This document shows positions 12,640 through 24,720 of a stretch of 64,000 nt of DNA, piece after piece (position 1 is the stretch's first letter; each line of letters starts with the position of its first letter). This stretch comes from Athripsodes cinereus. Lineage: Eukaryota > Arthropoda > Insecta > Trichoptera > Leptoceridae. The position numbers and the translations under genes are program-made. A model generated the notes under the pieces. The model made no database searches and was not told the origin of the DNA. It saw only the letters and a list, made by a program, of their open reading frames with translations. The stretch is taken from assembly GCA_947579605.1 (NCBI GenBank), contig OX388314.1:2604001-2668000 (forward strand), given 5' to 3'.

Positions 12640-12905
12640 ATTTGTATTATTTTAAGTATCTGTGTTTTTGTGTGAATGTGGAATTGACTGTATGTGTGTG
12701 CTAGCAAGACGAGTGATTGATGTGTGCGTGTGTGTTTGTGGTTTTCATATTAATGAATAAATATTGAGATAATGTTAATTAATTGTGACGCACGGTTTTT
12801 GGATGACGATTGAGTGAAATGTTTTATTTTTTTTCTACCTTGTACATTATATATATAGTTGTTGTCTGTTGTGTGTTTTCAAGGAATAAATAAATAAATA
12901 AATAA
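12640..12905 (+). mobile_element. LINE 3'-UTR remnant with TAAA tail
   Basis: A GT-rich stretch is followed by TTGTTGTCTGTTGTGTGTTT and a run of AAATAAATAAATA. A related sequence with the same order is at 60700-60925. Confidence 0.6.
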
Positions 12906-13010
12906 ATACAACAACACCTTATTTGGTAGTGCCCTGATCGGGACTTGAACTTGCAATCAATTGTATTCGTTAAGTGCTTTGCTTTGTCCAATTAAGCTAC
13001 CAGGTTTAGA
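12905..13010 (-). mobile_element. tRNA-derived SINE, family 3
   Basis: On the minus strand: GTAGCTTAATTGGACAAAGC, then GCAAGTTCAAGTCCCGATC and GGGCACTACCAAATAAGG. The A-box and B-box regions are clear. Confidence 0.75.
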
Positions 13011-13017
13011 GACATAG

Positions 13018-13245
13018 AGTCAGAAAGCACGGGCATCCGAGAACCACGTGGCTTAATCACGTGGATAAAATATTCATGGACGGCCATGTGTTGAGTAAGA
13101 GGAATCGACGTGTGTGCATGAGAAATTTCATGAATGTAGAAGATGTGAAAGAAGTATCTAAGGATTGATCTATATGGCATTTCGTTCTCTCTGCCTACCC
13201 CACATGAGACACGGCGTAAGGGTAGGTATAGTAAAATATAGTATA
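13018..13245 (+). pseudogene. RTE-like LINE 3' end, copy 3 (old)
   Basis: Aligned by eye to the 3' end of the copy at 1-562 from GGGCATCCGAGAACCACGTGG to the TAGTA-rich tail. It carries many substitutions and an in-frame stop (AAGGATTGATC), and retains the CACGTGG spacing lost in copy 2. It lies between two SINE family 3 pieces. Confidence 0.8.
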
Positions 13246-13290
13246 AATCAAGTCTGGTCCGGGACACTTCCAAATAAGGTGATGTTATCA
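13245..13290 (+). mobile_element. SINE family 3, 3' fragment
   Basis: TCAAGTCTGGTCCGGGACAC and TTCCAAATAAGGTG match the 3' part of the copy at 11240-11345. Confidence 0.6.
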
Positions 13291-13312
13291 TTTATTTAGA
13301 TAGCCTTATATG

Positions 13313-13480
13313 GAATTTATTTATTTATTTATTCAGATATTCACGGCCGAAGCCTTTTACATGTAAAAAATTTTGTATACATACAATACATGCATACAAA
13401 AAGTATTTTTCTTTTAAAAAAGACAGAAAACAATTAATTAGACACAAAACAAGAGTACAATTAAATGATAGAACAACGCT
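13313..13480 (-). mobile_element. LINE 3' end with TAAA tail, minus strand
   Basis: TTTATTTATTTATTCAGATA and ACGGCCGAAGCCTTTTACATG recur almost unchanged at 28015-28135. On the minus strand this reads as AAAGGCTTCGGCCGTG followed by an AATAAATAAA tail, a common LINE terminus. Confidence 0.7.
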
Positions 13481-14029
13481 GACTCAATTTAAAAAAATAA
13501 AAAATAAATTTGTTTTTTTTTTCATTTGTCAAATTAAGATGTGTCAATTTCAAAAAATAAAATACGCAAATATAGACATAAATTCAGCTACCCAATGTTC
13601 TTGAAGAAAAACTTTTTAATTCATTCCGTCGAAGGTACAAAATTTAATAAACGACTTTGAAACACTTAATAAAACTAATTGTTAATATGTATGTATATTT
13701 CAGTATAGATAGTTCTAGTAATATATTCAATTTGTAGTATATTTTCCTATACTGACTATTGTAGGTACCTTATGGTAATAACATTTGCATTCTCGCAAGA
13801 AACGGAGCAGATTAATCGATATTTATAGTTCTCTATGTTATTTACAGTAGGTACTACAATATGGAATATCTATAGAATTTAAACGAGTGACAGAAAATTC
13901 AAATTGTTGCAAAATGTACGGGGATGGGCTTATAAAATACTGACTGGGCAACTTAATGTGAACGACAGCATAAAACTAAAATGAATGACTGAATACAGTC
14001 TGTGTGACCATATAACTATTTAGGTGGTA

Positions 14030-14130
14030 TTTTCGATCAGGAAATTTGGGATTCGAACCCCACTGCTGACTTATGCCAACTTCGCGACAGAAGCATAAAG
14101 TGTTAATTAGGTATGTGATTATATGAGGGT
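14030..14130. repeat. SINE-like fragment with a B-box-like stem
   Basis: GGGATTCGAACCCC at about 14049 is a perfect-looking T-arm-type sequence, but no A-box or acceptor stem is visible. It is probably an old SINE piece. Confidence 0.35.
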
Positions 14131-14629
14131 TTGTCATTTATTTCTATACACGAATGTAATTCATCCCAAAAAGAAAACAGTTAAAAAGATTGCGAAAAAA
14201 TATACCTACAATTAAAAACAATTTGGAAAATTTTAGAATAAAAAATTAATGTCTGTGTTTCTCTTGATTTTTTTTTGTAAATCAATAGATGTAAGTATTT
14301 CATTTCTCTGTTAATAGTTTTTGTCGCCCGTTTATTATTTCCAGTCACTCACCTAGTATAGCAGTCGCCCATATTTTGCAGCTCGATTTTGAAATTTTTG
14401 TCACACGTTATTAGTGACCAACTTTTTTATGTCGCACAAATAATAGTGGAGTCAGTTCATTGTTTGTCGACCATTTGTTTATTTTGTCGCACATGTAAAT
14501 GTTTCTCCTAAAACATTTATATTATTTGTATCAAAATGTTTGTTTATTTATACAACAGAAATAATAAATTCGAGATACAGTGAACTAGGATATTTGTCAA
14601 TTTGAAAATATTTATTTTCTTCATTAGTT

Positions 14630-14870
14630 CATTCACACCATCACGACATTTCTCACAAGTGGGGTATTCAGCGAAACGACAACTGTTTTTTCCGTGCCAG
14701 TAAAAAAATAAGACATTCCAGATGGCTGGTTAACACATTAAGGGTTGCACCCTCCCTCACCCATGGATGTTGCAGGAATGTCAATTCCCATGTCATCCAT
14801 ACTCTTCATGCAAATTCTTCTCAAGAAAGGGCACAAGGTTCGCCTGAGGGGCTATCCCCGACAAAATCCT
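14630..14870 (-). repeat. Interspersed repeat K, diverged copy
   Basis: ATCACGACATTTCTCACAAG and TGGGGTATTCAGCG, then TCCGTGCCAGTAAAAAAATA and AGACATTCCAGATGG, as in other K copies. Confidence 0.6.
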
Positions 14871-15234
14871 CCCCAAAATTAAATACAACCGTTAATGTCC
14901 ACCGACTCCATTGTTTACAAAAGAACTTAAAATTAACTTACAGTTACGTATTTACTACGTACTAGTTGTTAGCCTAAATTATACAAAATATCTCAAAATG
15001 GCTGGTTAACAGAAAAGATTTGAGTGAATTGTCATATTTTTTGTTACTTTGATTTGTGCGAGATTCTATTTCATTCTTTTATATTTACCAGCCAGGCAAT
15101 TGGTCTTTTTCCTACTATGGTAATGCAATTAAAATTTTCCTAGAAAAGCTCAGACAAATAAAACTAGTGATAAAATATATGCAGCGTATAAATGTTCTTC
15201 TTCCGTATATTTAAAAAAAAAAAATCTCAAAAGA

Positions 15235-15400
15235 TATATCTGGGTTGTATTTGTTACAAACCCAAATACAACCTTATACACCTTTCACAGAAAGCTACTA
15301 AAAGCTTGTGTCGTGAAAGGGGAGTTTGCCAGTACCTGGTATCGAACCACGGACCACTTGTTCACGAGGCCGAGACTCTACCTCCAGGCTACCGACGAAC
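15235..15400 (-). mobile_element. tRNA-derived SINE, family 1
   Basis: Minus-strand copy with GTAGCCTGGAGGTAGAG and a B-box region GTGGTTCGATACC, body up to AACCCAGATATATC. A 70-bp direct repeat of flanking sequence (TTTTCCTAGAAAAGCTCAGA) occurs on both sides (15135-15200 and 15417-15490). This looks like a long target-site or template-switch duplication around the SINE. Confidence 0.85.
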
Positions 15401-16380
15401 TCATTATTATTATTAAATTTTTCCTAGAAAAGCTCAGACAAATAAAACTAGTGATAAAATATATGCAGCGTATAAATGTCCTCCTTCCGTAATTTATTTA
15501 CAGTGTGGCATTTATAGAATCTATTGTAGAATTGTTTCCGGACATTTTATATTACATACACGATAGTGTCTGAATCTTGATCGCTGATAACATTATTATT
15601 ATTGAATCTGCTTGAAAATGCTTCGGATGTCACAGTCAGAATATCTATTGTAATTGTGATTCAAAATTTATTTTTGTAAAATTTTCGTCTTTCAATTCCA
15701 AATTGTAAAATTTTCGTCGTTCCAAATCTAAAATGTGGGAAAACAAATCAGATATCTTGATTGGAGGACCATGTACATACATATACACAATGTTATATTG
15801 TGCAAAATCTAATCGGAAGAAGCGAGAAAGGCGTCCCAACGCTTACGAATTAGCTGTAGGCTGGCTTTAGTGATCACTTTAGGTGTCCATGGACAACGTT
15901 TACTAATTTTGCCAGTCTCACTGTCACGATAAATGGTTCGCCAATCGAGAAACACTTTTGCAAATCATAGAAGTGTTTCTTGATTGGTAGACCTTGTAAA
16001 TGTCTTTATACGTGATGTCTTTCTTATACCTGCTTTTTACAGGACACTCAAAAACTTTCTGAAAAAAGTGGGAGATCTTATCTTCGCGCTAAACTTCATG
16101 GATACAAACCATTCACATTTAAATATTCTTTAAATTTTTGTGGTCGAATCAGCAGAGTCGAATGTTTAGAGCAATTCTTCCTATCAAAGATCTCAGAGTT
16201 CAATTTTTGCATGTTTATTAGTACTTTTAGCCCATCCTTACCCATAACATCACGGCAAATCCCATAAGTAGAAAAGCTAGTAAAATAGCTACATGGGGTA
16301 ATCATAATTATGACAATGCAACTTGTGCTCCTTGTGGCAATTTAAAATAAGAAATTCAAAGTGATCAGCATGTAAAGTTG

Positions 16381-16515
16381 GTATTTTCAACCGACGGTTT
16401 TTGGTGGAAGTTTATGTTGAATAAAATATAAATAAAACACTTCTTGAGTATATCCACTGAGACTTTATTCGATGCTTACCGGCTTTCAAGAACTTCCGCT
16501 CTCATCATCAGGCTA
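16381..16515 (-). mobile_element. Penelope-like element end with hammerhead-like core
   Basis: The minus strand reads CTGATGA (16511-16505), a 5-bp stem II closed by GGAA, then GAAA and GCCGGTA. Flanking sequence (TATAAATAAAACACTT, TTTGGTGGAAG) matches the element at 41050-41262. Stem I does not pair well, so activity is doubtful. Confidence 0.6.
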
Positions 16516-17376
16516 ATATAAAGTTTTACGATAGTAATTGATTAGCATGTGCTTTTTCTCGGTCGGTCGGCCAGTTAAAGCCGATGGTAACATTTTGCTG
16601 AAATAATATCAACGAATGTTTATAATGCTGAAAAACGAGTAGTTATGTCAAATTTTGGACCATATTAAAATAACTTGAGCTAACGGACTTTTATAATTTT
16701 GGCCCTTAATGTCTAACTGCAAACGAAAAGTAAAAGACTCGTACCTATTTTTATCCGGGAACTCCAGGAGAGAGGTAACATTATTTTATTTATAGTTTTA
16801 CATTTAGAATGATTTGTACAATATAATACCTACTTACCTTTTATACCTTCGTAAACCATCGACATCTATGTAGGTACTATTCTGATAAATAAAATTTTAT
16901 TCTAGAAACCACAATATTACCAATGTTCTGTAAACGGTAAAACAATAATGCATACTAATGCATTTAAACGATTACATTTTTATAGCAGTTCTTTCACCAT
17001 TTCTGTCTACCCCATTAGAGGTGTAATATATTTTTTAATGTTTCGTATTGACCTACATACATTTGTTACTAAGGTATCAGGATAATATAAATACAGGAGG
17101 GTGTTCAGTTCTCATGTCATATTGCTATTACTTTATTTGTCACTGTTTTACACACTACTGAAATGGAGCTGAAATAACGATATAAAGAAGCCATTATTTT
17201 AAAACTAGCGAATTTTACCTGATTAAAAATTTTAGTGTTCACATTAAATAAAGCGAGACTTTTTTGAATATAAAGTTTTTGCATTGCAAGTGCTTAATGC
17301 GTTTTGCACACATAAAATACAATACAAGTTTTGTTTTCTAAATAGTAAATTTGTAATAAATTATTAAGCTTACTAT

Positions 17377-17790
17377 AATCATCATTTGCCCCTAAACGCA
17401 CTTCTCGGGAGCAGAAACCGGCCTCCTCCATTCAGAGCGTCTTTGTCATCTATACAAATGACGGATGTCCGGGCCGTCGAAATATTCGTAAACGAATAGT
17501 AGTGTTCTTTTTGACCAACTGCACATTCTCAAAACATGGTCCAACCAGGACCATCGTCTCTCCTGTATTACAGAGAATACGGATCTTTGCCGAGCTCGCT
17601 GGTGCATATCTCGCATGTGACATGTTTAAACCACCTTATATCCGAAATACTTCTAAAAACTTATTTTCAAAACTTATTATATTTCGCTCTTGAGTCTTGG
17701 TAATGTGCCAAGACTCACAGCCATATAGAAGTATTGGGATAACATAGGCGTTAAGCAAGCGACATTTAGTCCAGATGCCTTCCCAATTCA
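17377..17790 (-). pseudogene. LINE reverse transcriptase C-terminal fragment, minus strand
   Basis: Related to 55385-55801 in reverse orientation: GAGCAGAAACCGGCCTCCTC, GGACCATCGTCTCTCCTGTA and CCAAGACTCACAGCCATATA on the plus strand. It ends (minus strand) in an ATGATGATT tail. It is broken by frameshifts and internal loss. Confidence 0.75.
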
Positions 17791-18250
17791 GTCCTCGTTA
17801 TTGAAAGAAATATCACTATAATTTATCTAGAAACAAGTCGAAATATTATTATATTGTAAATTTATATTATACAATGCTATGCAAGCATCGAAAAATACAA
17901 GTATAGTTTTATAAGTATGTCTTGGTAAGTATTTCGTGCTAATATCGCGGTATCAAGATGATGATGTGTCGATGAAAGTGATATGAGGACGATGACTCGA
18001 CACATTTCGATTTGAGGTTAATCTCTTGTCTGTGTCATCTTTAGTGATGGAAATAACGAATGTTATTCACGAATTAAAAAAAAACTGCTATTTCGTTTCT
18101 TTTTTTCATCTTAGGCCCAGCAATATATCTCTTGGGACACAGACTGAAAGCAAACCTCCTATTTTAAGAGATAAATCTTCTGTGTTAATCAAGCTTTGTC
18201 GCTTACCATGACATTTTTATTTTTATTTATTCATTTTTTACTGTACATTA

Positions 18251-18950
18251 TGGCCAATTCTGAATCATTAAAGAGTTACGTTGCACTAACTAAGTCAACT
18301 AAGTGTGAGGAGATAGTTGAGTCATGATAATTAGTTCTAATTAATATTCACAGTTTTCCGTACTAATTTAGTTCATTAGTTCATTTTGACACCTTAGTAC
18401 AACTATAAATTTCGAGAATCTATGGATTTCGTATTCAGAATGAAATTTTAGTTGACAGCCGACGACTAAAATAAGTTGGATTTGGCAGAATTTTATTCGC
18501 GACTTTTAATGTACGAATATTAGTAGTTGCTCTCATTTGACAGCAGAATATTGCTATATTTTGGAAGCGTTAAGTTGTTTTTTTCAATTAAAAGTAAAAA
18601 TTTATATTTTTAGGGCCCTCACAACTATAAGCATGTATATAAATTGTAAAATTACACCTTCACCGACGCAAATACGAACGCCAAAATATATCGGCAAATC
18701 TGACATTTCACAATTTTCACGCGCGACAACTATTAAATTGTTGCCAGAAGTGTAAATCGGAACGTGAAAAACATTTTGTATTGAGGCATCACTGACTAAT
18801 ATTAGTTTGTCCCATAGATTTTACCGTTTGCACTTGGTGGTTCTCGAGTTTATAGTTGTTTATAGTTCATAACTAATGCTGAATACTACATAATAACTAA
18901 TATTAATCAACTTTTTAGTTAGTTAGTTCATTAAGATTCAGAATTGGCCC
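18251..18950. mobile_element. MITE, 700 bp, copy 1
   Basis: The left end GGCCAATTCTGAATCATTAA and right end TTAAGATTCAGAATTGGCC are inverted repeats. A second copy is at 47194-48056 and has the same ends and order. Both are next to TA, so a TA target is likely. Many AACTAACTA motifs lie beneath the ends. No coding capacity. Confidence 0.85.
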
Positions 18951-19229
18951 TATTGATCACAATATATTGAATATTTTTCTATGAAAAAAAAAATATTTAA
19001 TCAAAAATATTATAAAAAAATATCAACATATCATATTGCCTTATCTCTAGTGAGATGGATTTGAATGTTGTAAAAACGGTTTATCGTGAAAGAGGGTCAT
19101 TAAGGCTTTAAAGCACTTTATCGAAATGTAAAAAAGCTCTTTTTGGCCAACAACTATTGGACATTCTTGAAAATACGATACAGCTTGAATCAGATTATTG
19201 ATTTTAACTCGTAAATTGCTTTTTTTTAA

Positions 19230-19495
19230 ATTTATAATACATACATACATACCATCACGTCGCTTCCCTCGTGGGGTAGGCAAAAAGGATAGAGCGCCAC
19301 TTCCTTCTATCCTTGCATACATCTTTCGCTTCCGTCACTGTTATACAATTCCTCATGCATGCTCTCCTGTTCAATGTGCTCAACAAGTGACTGCCCTGTA
19401 GGATTTGATTTAAATGATCTCGCCAAATATATCTGCTTGGTCATTCTGCCCTGATTCATTCTTTCCATATCATAAAATATATCTTTCATAGATAA
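19230..19495 (-). pseudogene. LINE 3' end (family D), minus strand
   Basis: The minus strand encodes RMNQGRMTKQIYLARSF and LVEHIEQESMHEE, the C-terminal tail of an RTE-like LINE, then CCCCACGAGGGAAGCGACGT and a GTATGTATGTAT tail. Relatives are 46500-46770 (-), 47489-47640 (+) and 59718-59960 (+). Confidence 0.75.
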
Positions 19496-20100
19496 TATTA
19501 TATTGACATCGTTGACACTATAATAATAGAGACAGTTAATTTTTTTATATTGACATTCACGAATGTCGTAACATTTTCAGAGATATTCGTTATTTTTTAA
19601 AAACAAGTCAACAATATAACGTTATTTTTTGTAATAACATCTCTAGTTGAAGAAGTCGCGTTCATTATCTCGATGTCATCAGGAAAACAGAAACTGGTTG
19701 ACGTAAGTGGTTTTTTAGTTTGACACCACCACCTCATGTTATATTATCGACACAAAGTAATATTACTTCGTTACTTCTACTTGTCTTCTGTTATATTCTC
19801 CTGATAAATCGTGCAAATACAGTCAAATTTCGATTATCTACTTACTAATTTTTAATTATATTTTTCTTTCTAGAAATGGAACAAGTTTTCAGTAAATTAC
19901 ATGTATATTTTTTCGTAAGTTTTAAATATACTGCGAATGACAAGTATTCGTATAATATCCAGTATCATATATTAAAAAAATATTTGTAGTTCAGCGGTGA
20001 CTTACGAAGCTTCTCATTTGAAACTCTTGTATTAATGGCATGAAGAACGCAACTCTATGGACCAGAACCATTCTGTGGTATAGGACTTACGTTTTTCCAA

Positions 20101-20620
20101 GAGGAAATCAAAAAGAAAGGGAGACAAGAATGAAACGAAATGTGGAAAAATCTCCCTAGGCTTAGGCAAGCCAAGGAACTACTCGGAGGATATAACTCCA
20201 AAAGGGCCAAGACTTGCACTAACCTAAGTAAAACAAGTCTTAAAGCAGTAACGGGCTTCCTAACGGGTCACTGCAGACTCAGGGAACACCTACGCAAACT
20301 GGGACTTGAAGAAGACGGCACCTGTAGATTTTGCGAAGAAGAGGCCGAGACTCCTCGACATCTCTTGGCGGACTGCAATGTTGTGGGATTCGCAAGAATC
20401 AAAACCCTAGGCAGGCACTGGGTAGAAGTGGAGTCTCTCCACACCTTGGATCCCCTCAAGATCCTGGACTTCATAAGATGTCTAGGACTTGAGGGTTCGC
20501 TTTGACTGGTAACACCGGGAAAGCTAAGTAGGGGGAGTACAATAGATCTTATAGGTCGCGACTCGCGGTGCATACCATACCCCATAATATAAATATATAA
20601 AATGGCATGAAGAAAACATA
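20101..20620 (+). pseudogene. LINE C-terminal fragment with CCHC knuckle (RNase H-bearing type)
   Basis: An open frame from 20140 to 20505 encodes 121 residues: basic start, LKAVTGFLTGHCRLREHL, then CRFCEEEAETPRHLLADC, a C-x2-C-x8-H-x4-C zinc knuckle. It finishes with TLDPLKILDFIRCLGLEGSL. This is the region at the end of ORF2 in Jockey/I/R1-group LINEs that carry RNase H. The polymerase is missing, so this is a 5'-truncated copy whose tail frame happens to be open. A short 3' UTR with an ATAA-rich end follows to about 20620. Confidence 0.8.
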
Positions 20621-21184
20621 CAGAATTTTTATTACTTGCATCTTGTTCACAGATTACTACTTGTGAAAAATTAAACGATGGTTCGACGAAAGGTTTATTT
20701 ATGTAGGTATTTGACTGAGTATCATACTTTTCTGAAGTAAAATTATATTCAAATGGAATTCTTAACAAATTCCAAATTTACAAAATGTATTATTGTATTT
20801 TAAAAGATTTTACACATCTGCGTAAGTGAAGATAAAAAAATATTACTCAACAGTCATCTCATTTTCACAATCAACAGATTGTACAAAATTACTTTTAGTA
20901 AAAAACAGGAAAAATGTTCCGATAAGTGTTTTAGATCGATAATCAACGATACATATGTAGTTTGTCAAAAGTCTCAAACATGATCATGAAGATGGTTTGT
21001 GTAAGTTGACGTGCAGTGCATGCTCAACATTTGTCGAACTTAATGGTTTGAAACAATAGTTGGTTGGATTAGTGAACGCATCATAGGTAAAGTGTACTTA
21101 AACCAGCTTAAGCCGATTCATAAGTATCGAAATACTTTTTCTATTTCCTACTAGAAGGAATTTATGAAAACAAGCACAAGATGT

Positions 21185-21310
21185 TTGAGTTTTATTATAA
21201 TTATAAAGCAATAAGTACAGTTACCTGGTTTCGACTTACAAACTCATTTACTGACGATGGCTTTGCTACTAGAAAGAGTTTGCACAATCTGATGGTTGTG
21301 CAGAACTTTT
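21185..21310 (-). mobile_element. Penelope-like element end, minus strand
   Basis: The minus strand reads GTCAGTAAATGAGTTTG, AAGTCGAAACCAGGTAAC. The GTCGAAACCNGGTAAC block is shared with 62160-62417. The CTGANGA box is degenerate here. Confidence 0.5.
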
Positions 21311-22159
21311 AAATACATTACTATTCTTTTTAAATAGCTATTTAAATATTAACAGTTTCAATAATTATTTAATTTTTAACTATTTCAGTAATTACTACTT
21401 AATTAATGCATATTATTTTATAAGTGGCTCAAAACTTTGGGTATGATATTTAAAATATTGTTTTGAATTGAATTAACTGAATCAGAGTTCTGAAATAAAA
21501 GAAAAAAAAAACTCTTTAATTATTTGAATAACGTTTCTTGTAAATAAGAATAATAAGTGCGATAAGACTGTACCTACATTTTGCAATTTTACTTTCACGT
21601 TTCGATAAGAAGCTTTTATTAACAAAAGTAAATAATAATACACAATATAAAAAGTGTTAAGACTTTGGTTTCGATATTTTTGCTCAGAGGGAGAAACGGA
21701 ATAAGAGAATTTATAGTGAATAATGGTGAGAACGTAGAAATACCAAGTCAATCCATCTGTCTGCCATTCTGATGTTTCCAATACAAAGTATTATGAAATC
21801 ATTGTGGTACAAATATAAATTAAATTTTCTCTTTTTGTCAGTGTTAGACATGTATCAGTTGAATTATTTTTTGATTTGAAAATTTAGTTCGGTGTACAAA
21901 ACGTGGAATTTTTTTATATGAAAATTTATTGGTTTTTATTTATATCGCGTATCTTATATTCAATGATTAAATGAATCTATTGAAGTTTAGATATTTGGTA
22001 ATCTGGTGGAAGAATTTTAGAGATTTAACAGGCAAATCATGACTTAAATAATTTTTGGAACAGTATTGATTCAAAAGTAATCTTGATTAATTTTATTGTT
22101 GTTGAAAGAATATTGTTTTATATAAGATTTTGTTTATGATTCTGTCAGACTCCACAATC

Positions 22160-22700
22160 CCTCATACACCCCATCACGGCATTTCCCAAAAAGTTAAATA
22201 ACCAAATTCTCAAGGACGGCCGCGTGTTGAGTAAGAGGAACCGACGTGCGTGTATGAGGAACTGTATGAATGTGGAGGAAGCGAAGGAAGTGTGTAAAGA
22301 TAGATCTGTTTGGCGTTCCGTTCTCTCTGCCTACCCCACTTGGGACACGGCGTGAGGGTATAGTATAGTATAGTATAGTTAAATAACCAGTCTGGACATC
22401 CCTGTTTTATAATACACCTTGTTTCCATTACAAGGATATCAGAGCGTTGGGTATGCAACTGAAAGAGGTGACTCAATTGGCGCAAAGTCATTCTGCTGCA
22501 TAAAATAAACATGCACGATGTCATCGCCGTGTCAACATAAAACCAAGACATTCAGGATGGGTGGCAAACCTCATCGCTGAACTTAAGATGTAAAATACCT
22601 TTTTTTCGAACAATTGCCTTTTACAGGACACTCAAAAACTTATGGCGAAGACTGGGAGACCAAATCTTTACCGGGTGCTCCACGGCTTAAAACGGGATAC
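22160..22700 (-). repeat. Interspersed repeat K, split by a LINE insertion
   Basis: CCCATCACGGCATTTCCC (22171) precedes and AAGACATTCAGGATGGGTGG (22547) to GGTGCTCCACGG (22683) follows. The copy is interrupted by the 172-bp LINE end at 22205-22376. Confidence 0.7.
22205..22376 (+). mobile_element. 172-bp LINE 3' end, copy 4 (recent, with target duplication)
   Basis: Virtually identical to positions 389-560 of copy 1, from AATTCTCAAGGACGGCCGCG to the TATAG tail. AGTTAAATAACCA lies on both sides (22192-22204 and 22377-22389), a 13-bp target-site duplication. The short open frame in it is the C-terminal tail of the LINE protein. Confidence 0.93.
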
Positions 22701-23319
22701 GATGTATTAACATGTTTAAAATGAAAACAATTCAAAGGGTTTATCAACAGCGAGCTAAAACAATTTTGTTCCTACAATGTTATTGTCTTACGTACATTGT
22801 AAATACTAAGTACGTATGTATATATCACTGGTAATATTATTACTCCATGTGTGCAATTTCTTACAATGACTTTTCCATTTCAAATGTTAAACAGTTTTAT
22901 GGGATATTTTATTACCGACTAATGCAAGTAGAAACCGTATTATATTTTCCACTGCATCACAAACCACGCGCATATAAAGGGTATATTTTTTATAAACTGA
23001 ATGTAACTTGTAATAAAACTGCGGTTCTATTTTCATAATATCACTTTACAAATTGCATAATAATGCACAATGCGAGATTGAAAATGAACAAATAAGTATT
23101 CATTAAATTTATTATTTATTTATCGTGTCAAAACCCAGAAAAAAGAATCAAACTGATATCTAATAATCTGCAAAATGCACAGGACGAGATGAGTCAAAAA
23201 TATCTTCCATAGTGCATGCGACACGGCACAATGGACACTTCAACAAGTACATATTTCATGGTCTGCGCTGCACCGCATTCACACGATCCAGATTTGTCTT
23301 TAATACATAAAACATAACG

Positions 23320-23890
23320 ATTCATTGAATAAACATAATAATAATTCATTCAAATATCTAGGGGTTGAAATTTCTAACAATAGTGAACTGTACAACGAAG
23401 TGAGAGAGCAGAACAATAAAGCCTCAGTTGTAGCCGAATGCCTAAAGAATGCCATATGGAGAAATAAACACATGCTAATTGATAGTAAAGTCCGAATATA
23501 TAAAACTTGTGTTAGACCAATTATGACATATGGTGTAGAAACAAGAGCAGACACGGTACGAACAAAAAACCTACTAAGAACATCTGAGATAAAAACATTG
23601 CGTGCTATTGCGTGAAATACTGAGATTAGGAACATATGCAACACGGAAGACATCGTAAGATAAAGTAGGAAAAGGAGAAGATTCTGGAGAGACCATGTAG
23701 ATCGGATGACTGAAAACAGAATCGTACATATAGCTGCTAAGGAAACACCAGTCGGTTCACGTCCCCGAGGAAGACCACCAAAAAGATTGAAAGACAGCTG
23801 GTCTTCAGCATCACAAGAGGCATCAACTTCTGACCTAACAGATCGATGATCTACATTACGAGGAAGAAGAAGAAGAATAATAATAATGTC
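23320..23890 (+). pseudogene. LINE reverse transcriptase C-terminal fragment (family E)
   Basis: KYLGVEISNNSELYNEV, KVRIYKTCVRPIMTYGVET and TSEIKTLRAIA are visible up to a stop at 23613. A second part in another frame has VGSRPRGRPPKRLKDSW. These are the thumb and C-terminal tail of an RTE-like LINE, broken by at least one frameshift. The copy ends in a GAAGAA/ATAATA microsatellite tail (23861-23886). Confidence 0.85.
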
Positions 23891-23892
23891 AC

Positions 23893-23985
23893 AAACACAA
23901 ATACAACTTTTTACACTTTTCACAGTAAGCTAAAAGCTTGTTTCGAGAAAAAGAAGTTTGTCGGCACCTGGAATCGGACCGCAGA
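23893..23985 (-). mobile_element. SINE family 1, fragment
   Basis: CACTTTTCACAGTAAGCTAA to CCTGGAATCGGACCGC on the plus strand matches the body and B-box region of family 1. The A-box end is missing. Confidence 0.6.
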
Positions 23986-24049
23986 GTTATCTGGATATAA
24001 TGGAATATTTTATTTACCATAAATTTAATTTTAAAAGTATTTGAAGCCG

Positions 24050-24120
24050 AATGTGTGAACTTAGATTGTTTGTTCACGAGAGATGGAAAGTGTGAAAGCG
24101 ACATTGAAACTAGAAAAAGA
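24050..24120 (+). pseudogene. LINE reverse transcriptase fragment
   Basis: CLFTRDGKCESDIETRK matches FARDGRCDRDIERRK of the LINE at 2250. Only this short piece remains. A similar piece is at 44942-45000. Confidence 0.55.
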
Positions 24121-24506
24121 TATGTTATAAAATATACGGCTTACACCTTTACAGTCTACTACAATCTAATACATTTAATATTTTTTCACGTCACAGTTGG
24201 GAAAAGACAAAAGCACTTCAAAAAAAAACAATTAATACAAAAAAAGTCGACATACTCATTAAAAAAAGTTATCCATACAGATAATACTATTATGAAGCAC
24301 AAATCACAATATTGAAATTTCAACAAATTTACAAAAAACAAATAAAGTTAAATTAAGCCACAAATATACTCTTGCTACAGAAAGGAGTTGTCAAGTAAAT
24401 AGAATAGAAAATTTTAAATTGTATATTATTAAATTTCAAAAATAATAATAATTTGGAAATGTCAAAATATGACATGTCAACTAGATAAAAAACAATAGGT
24501 ACATTA

Positions 24507-24720
24507 GTAAGAATATTCATTTCCGGGCTGAGTGGCCGTGGTCTGTAGGGTAGTCTGTGACCCAACGTTTCACCCACAACTGTGGCGGGCATCTTCAGGG
24601 GGTAGGTGTACGCGAGTTGTCTATCACATTCGAAACACTTTCACTATTGTAGCTGGCAACTTTATGTGCAAGCGGAAATGAATATTCTTACTAGTGACGC
24701 CGGCCGTGAAAGCCTAAGAT
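24507..24720 (-). mobile_element. Inverted Penelope-like insertion with hammerhead-like core and 14-bp target duplication
   Basis: CAATAGGTACATTA occurs at 24493-24506 and again at 24721-24734, immediately outside a 214-bp insert. The insert's own arms, GTAAGAATATTCATTTCCG (24507) and its complement ending 24691, form a hairpin. Between them the minus strand reads CTGAAGA (24598-24592), a pairing segment CCCGC...GTGGG, GAAAC and GUC (24561-24559). This order is that of Penelope-type hammerhead motifs. Confidence 0.75.

Noticed and set aside
14049..14062. T-arm-like GGGATTCGAACCCC as tRNA
   Set aside because: Isolated arm without the rest of a cloverleaf.
20268..20768. 166-codon minus-strand frame
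   Set aside because: Antisense of the LINE zinc-knuckle frame at 20140-20505.
23300..23923. 207-codon minus-strand frame
   Set aside because: It is the antisense of the LINE fragment 23320-23890, which has recognisable LINE protein motifs on the plus strand.
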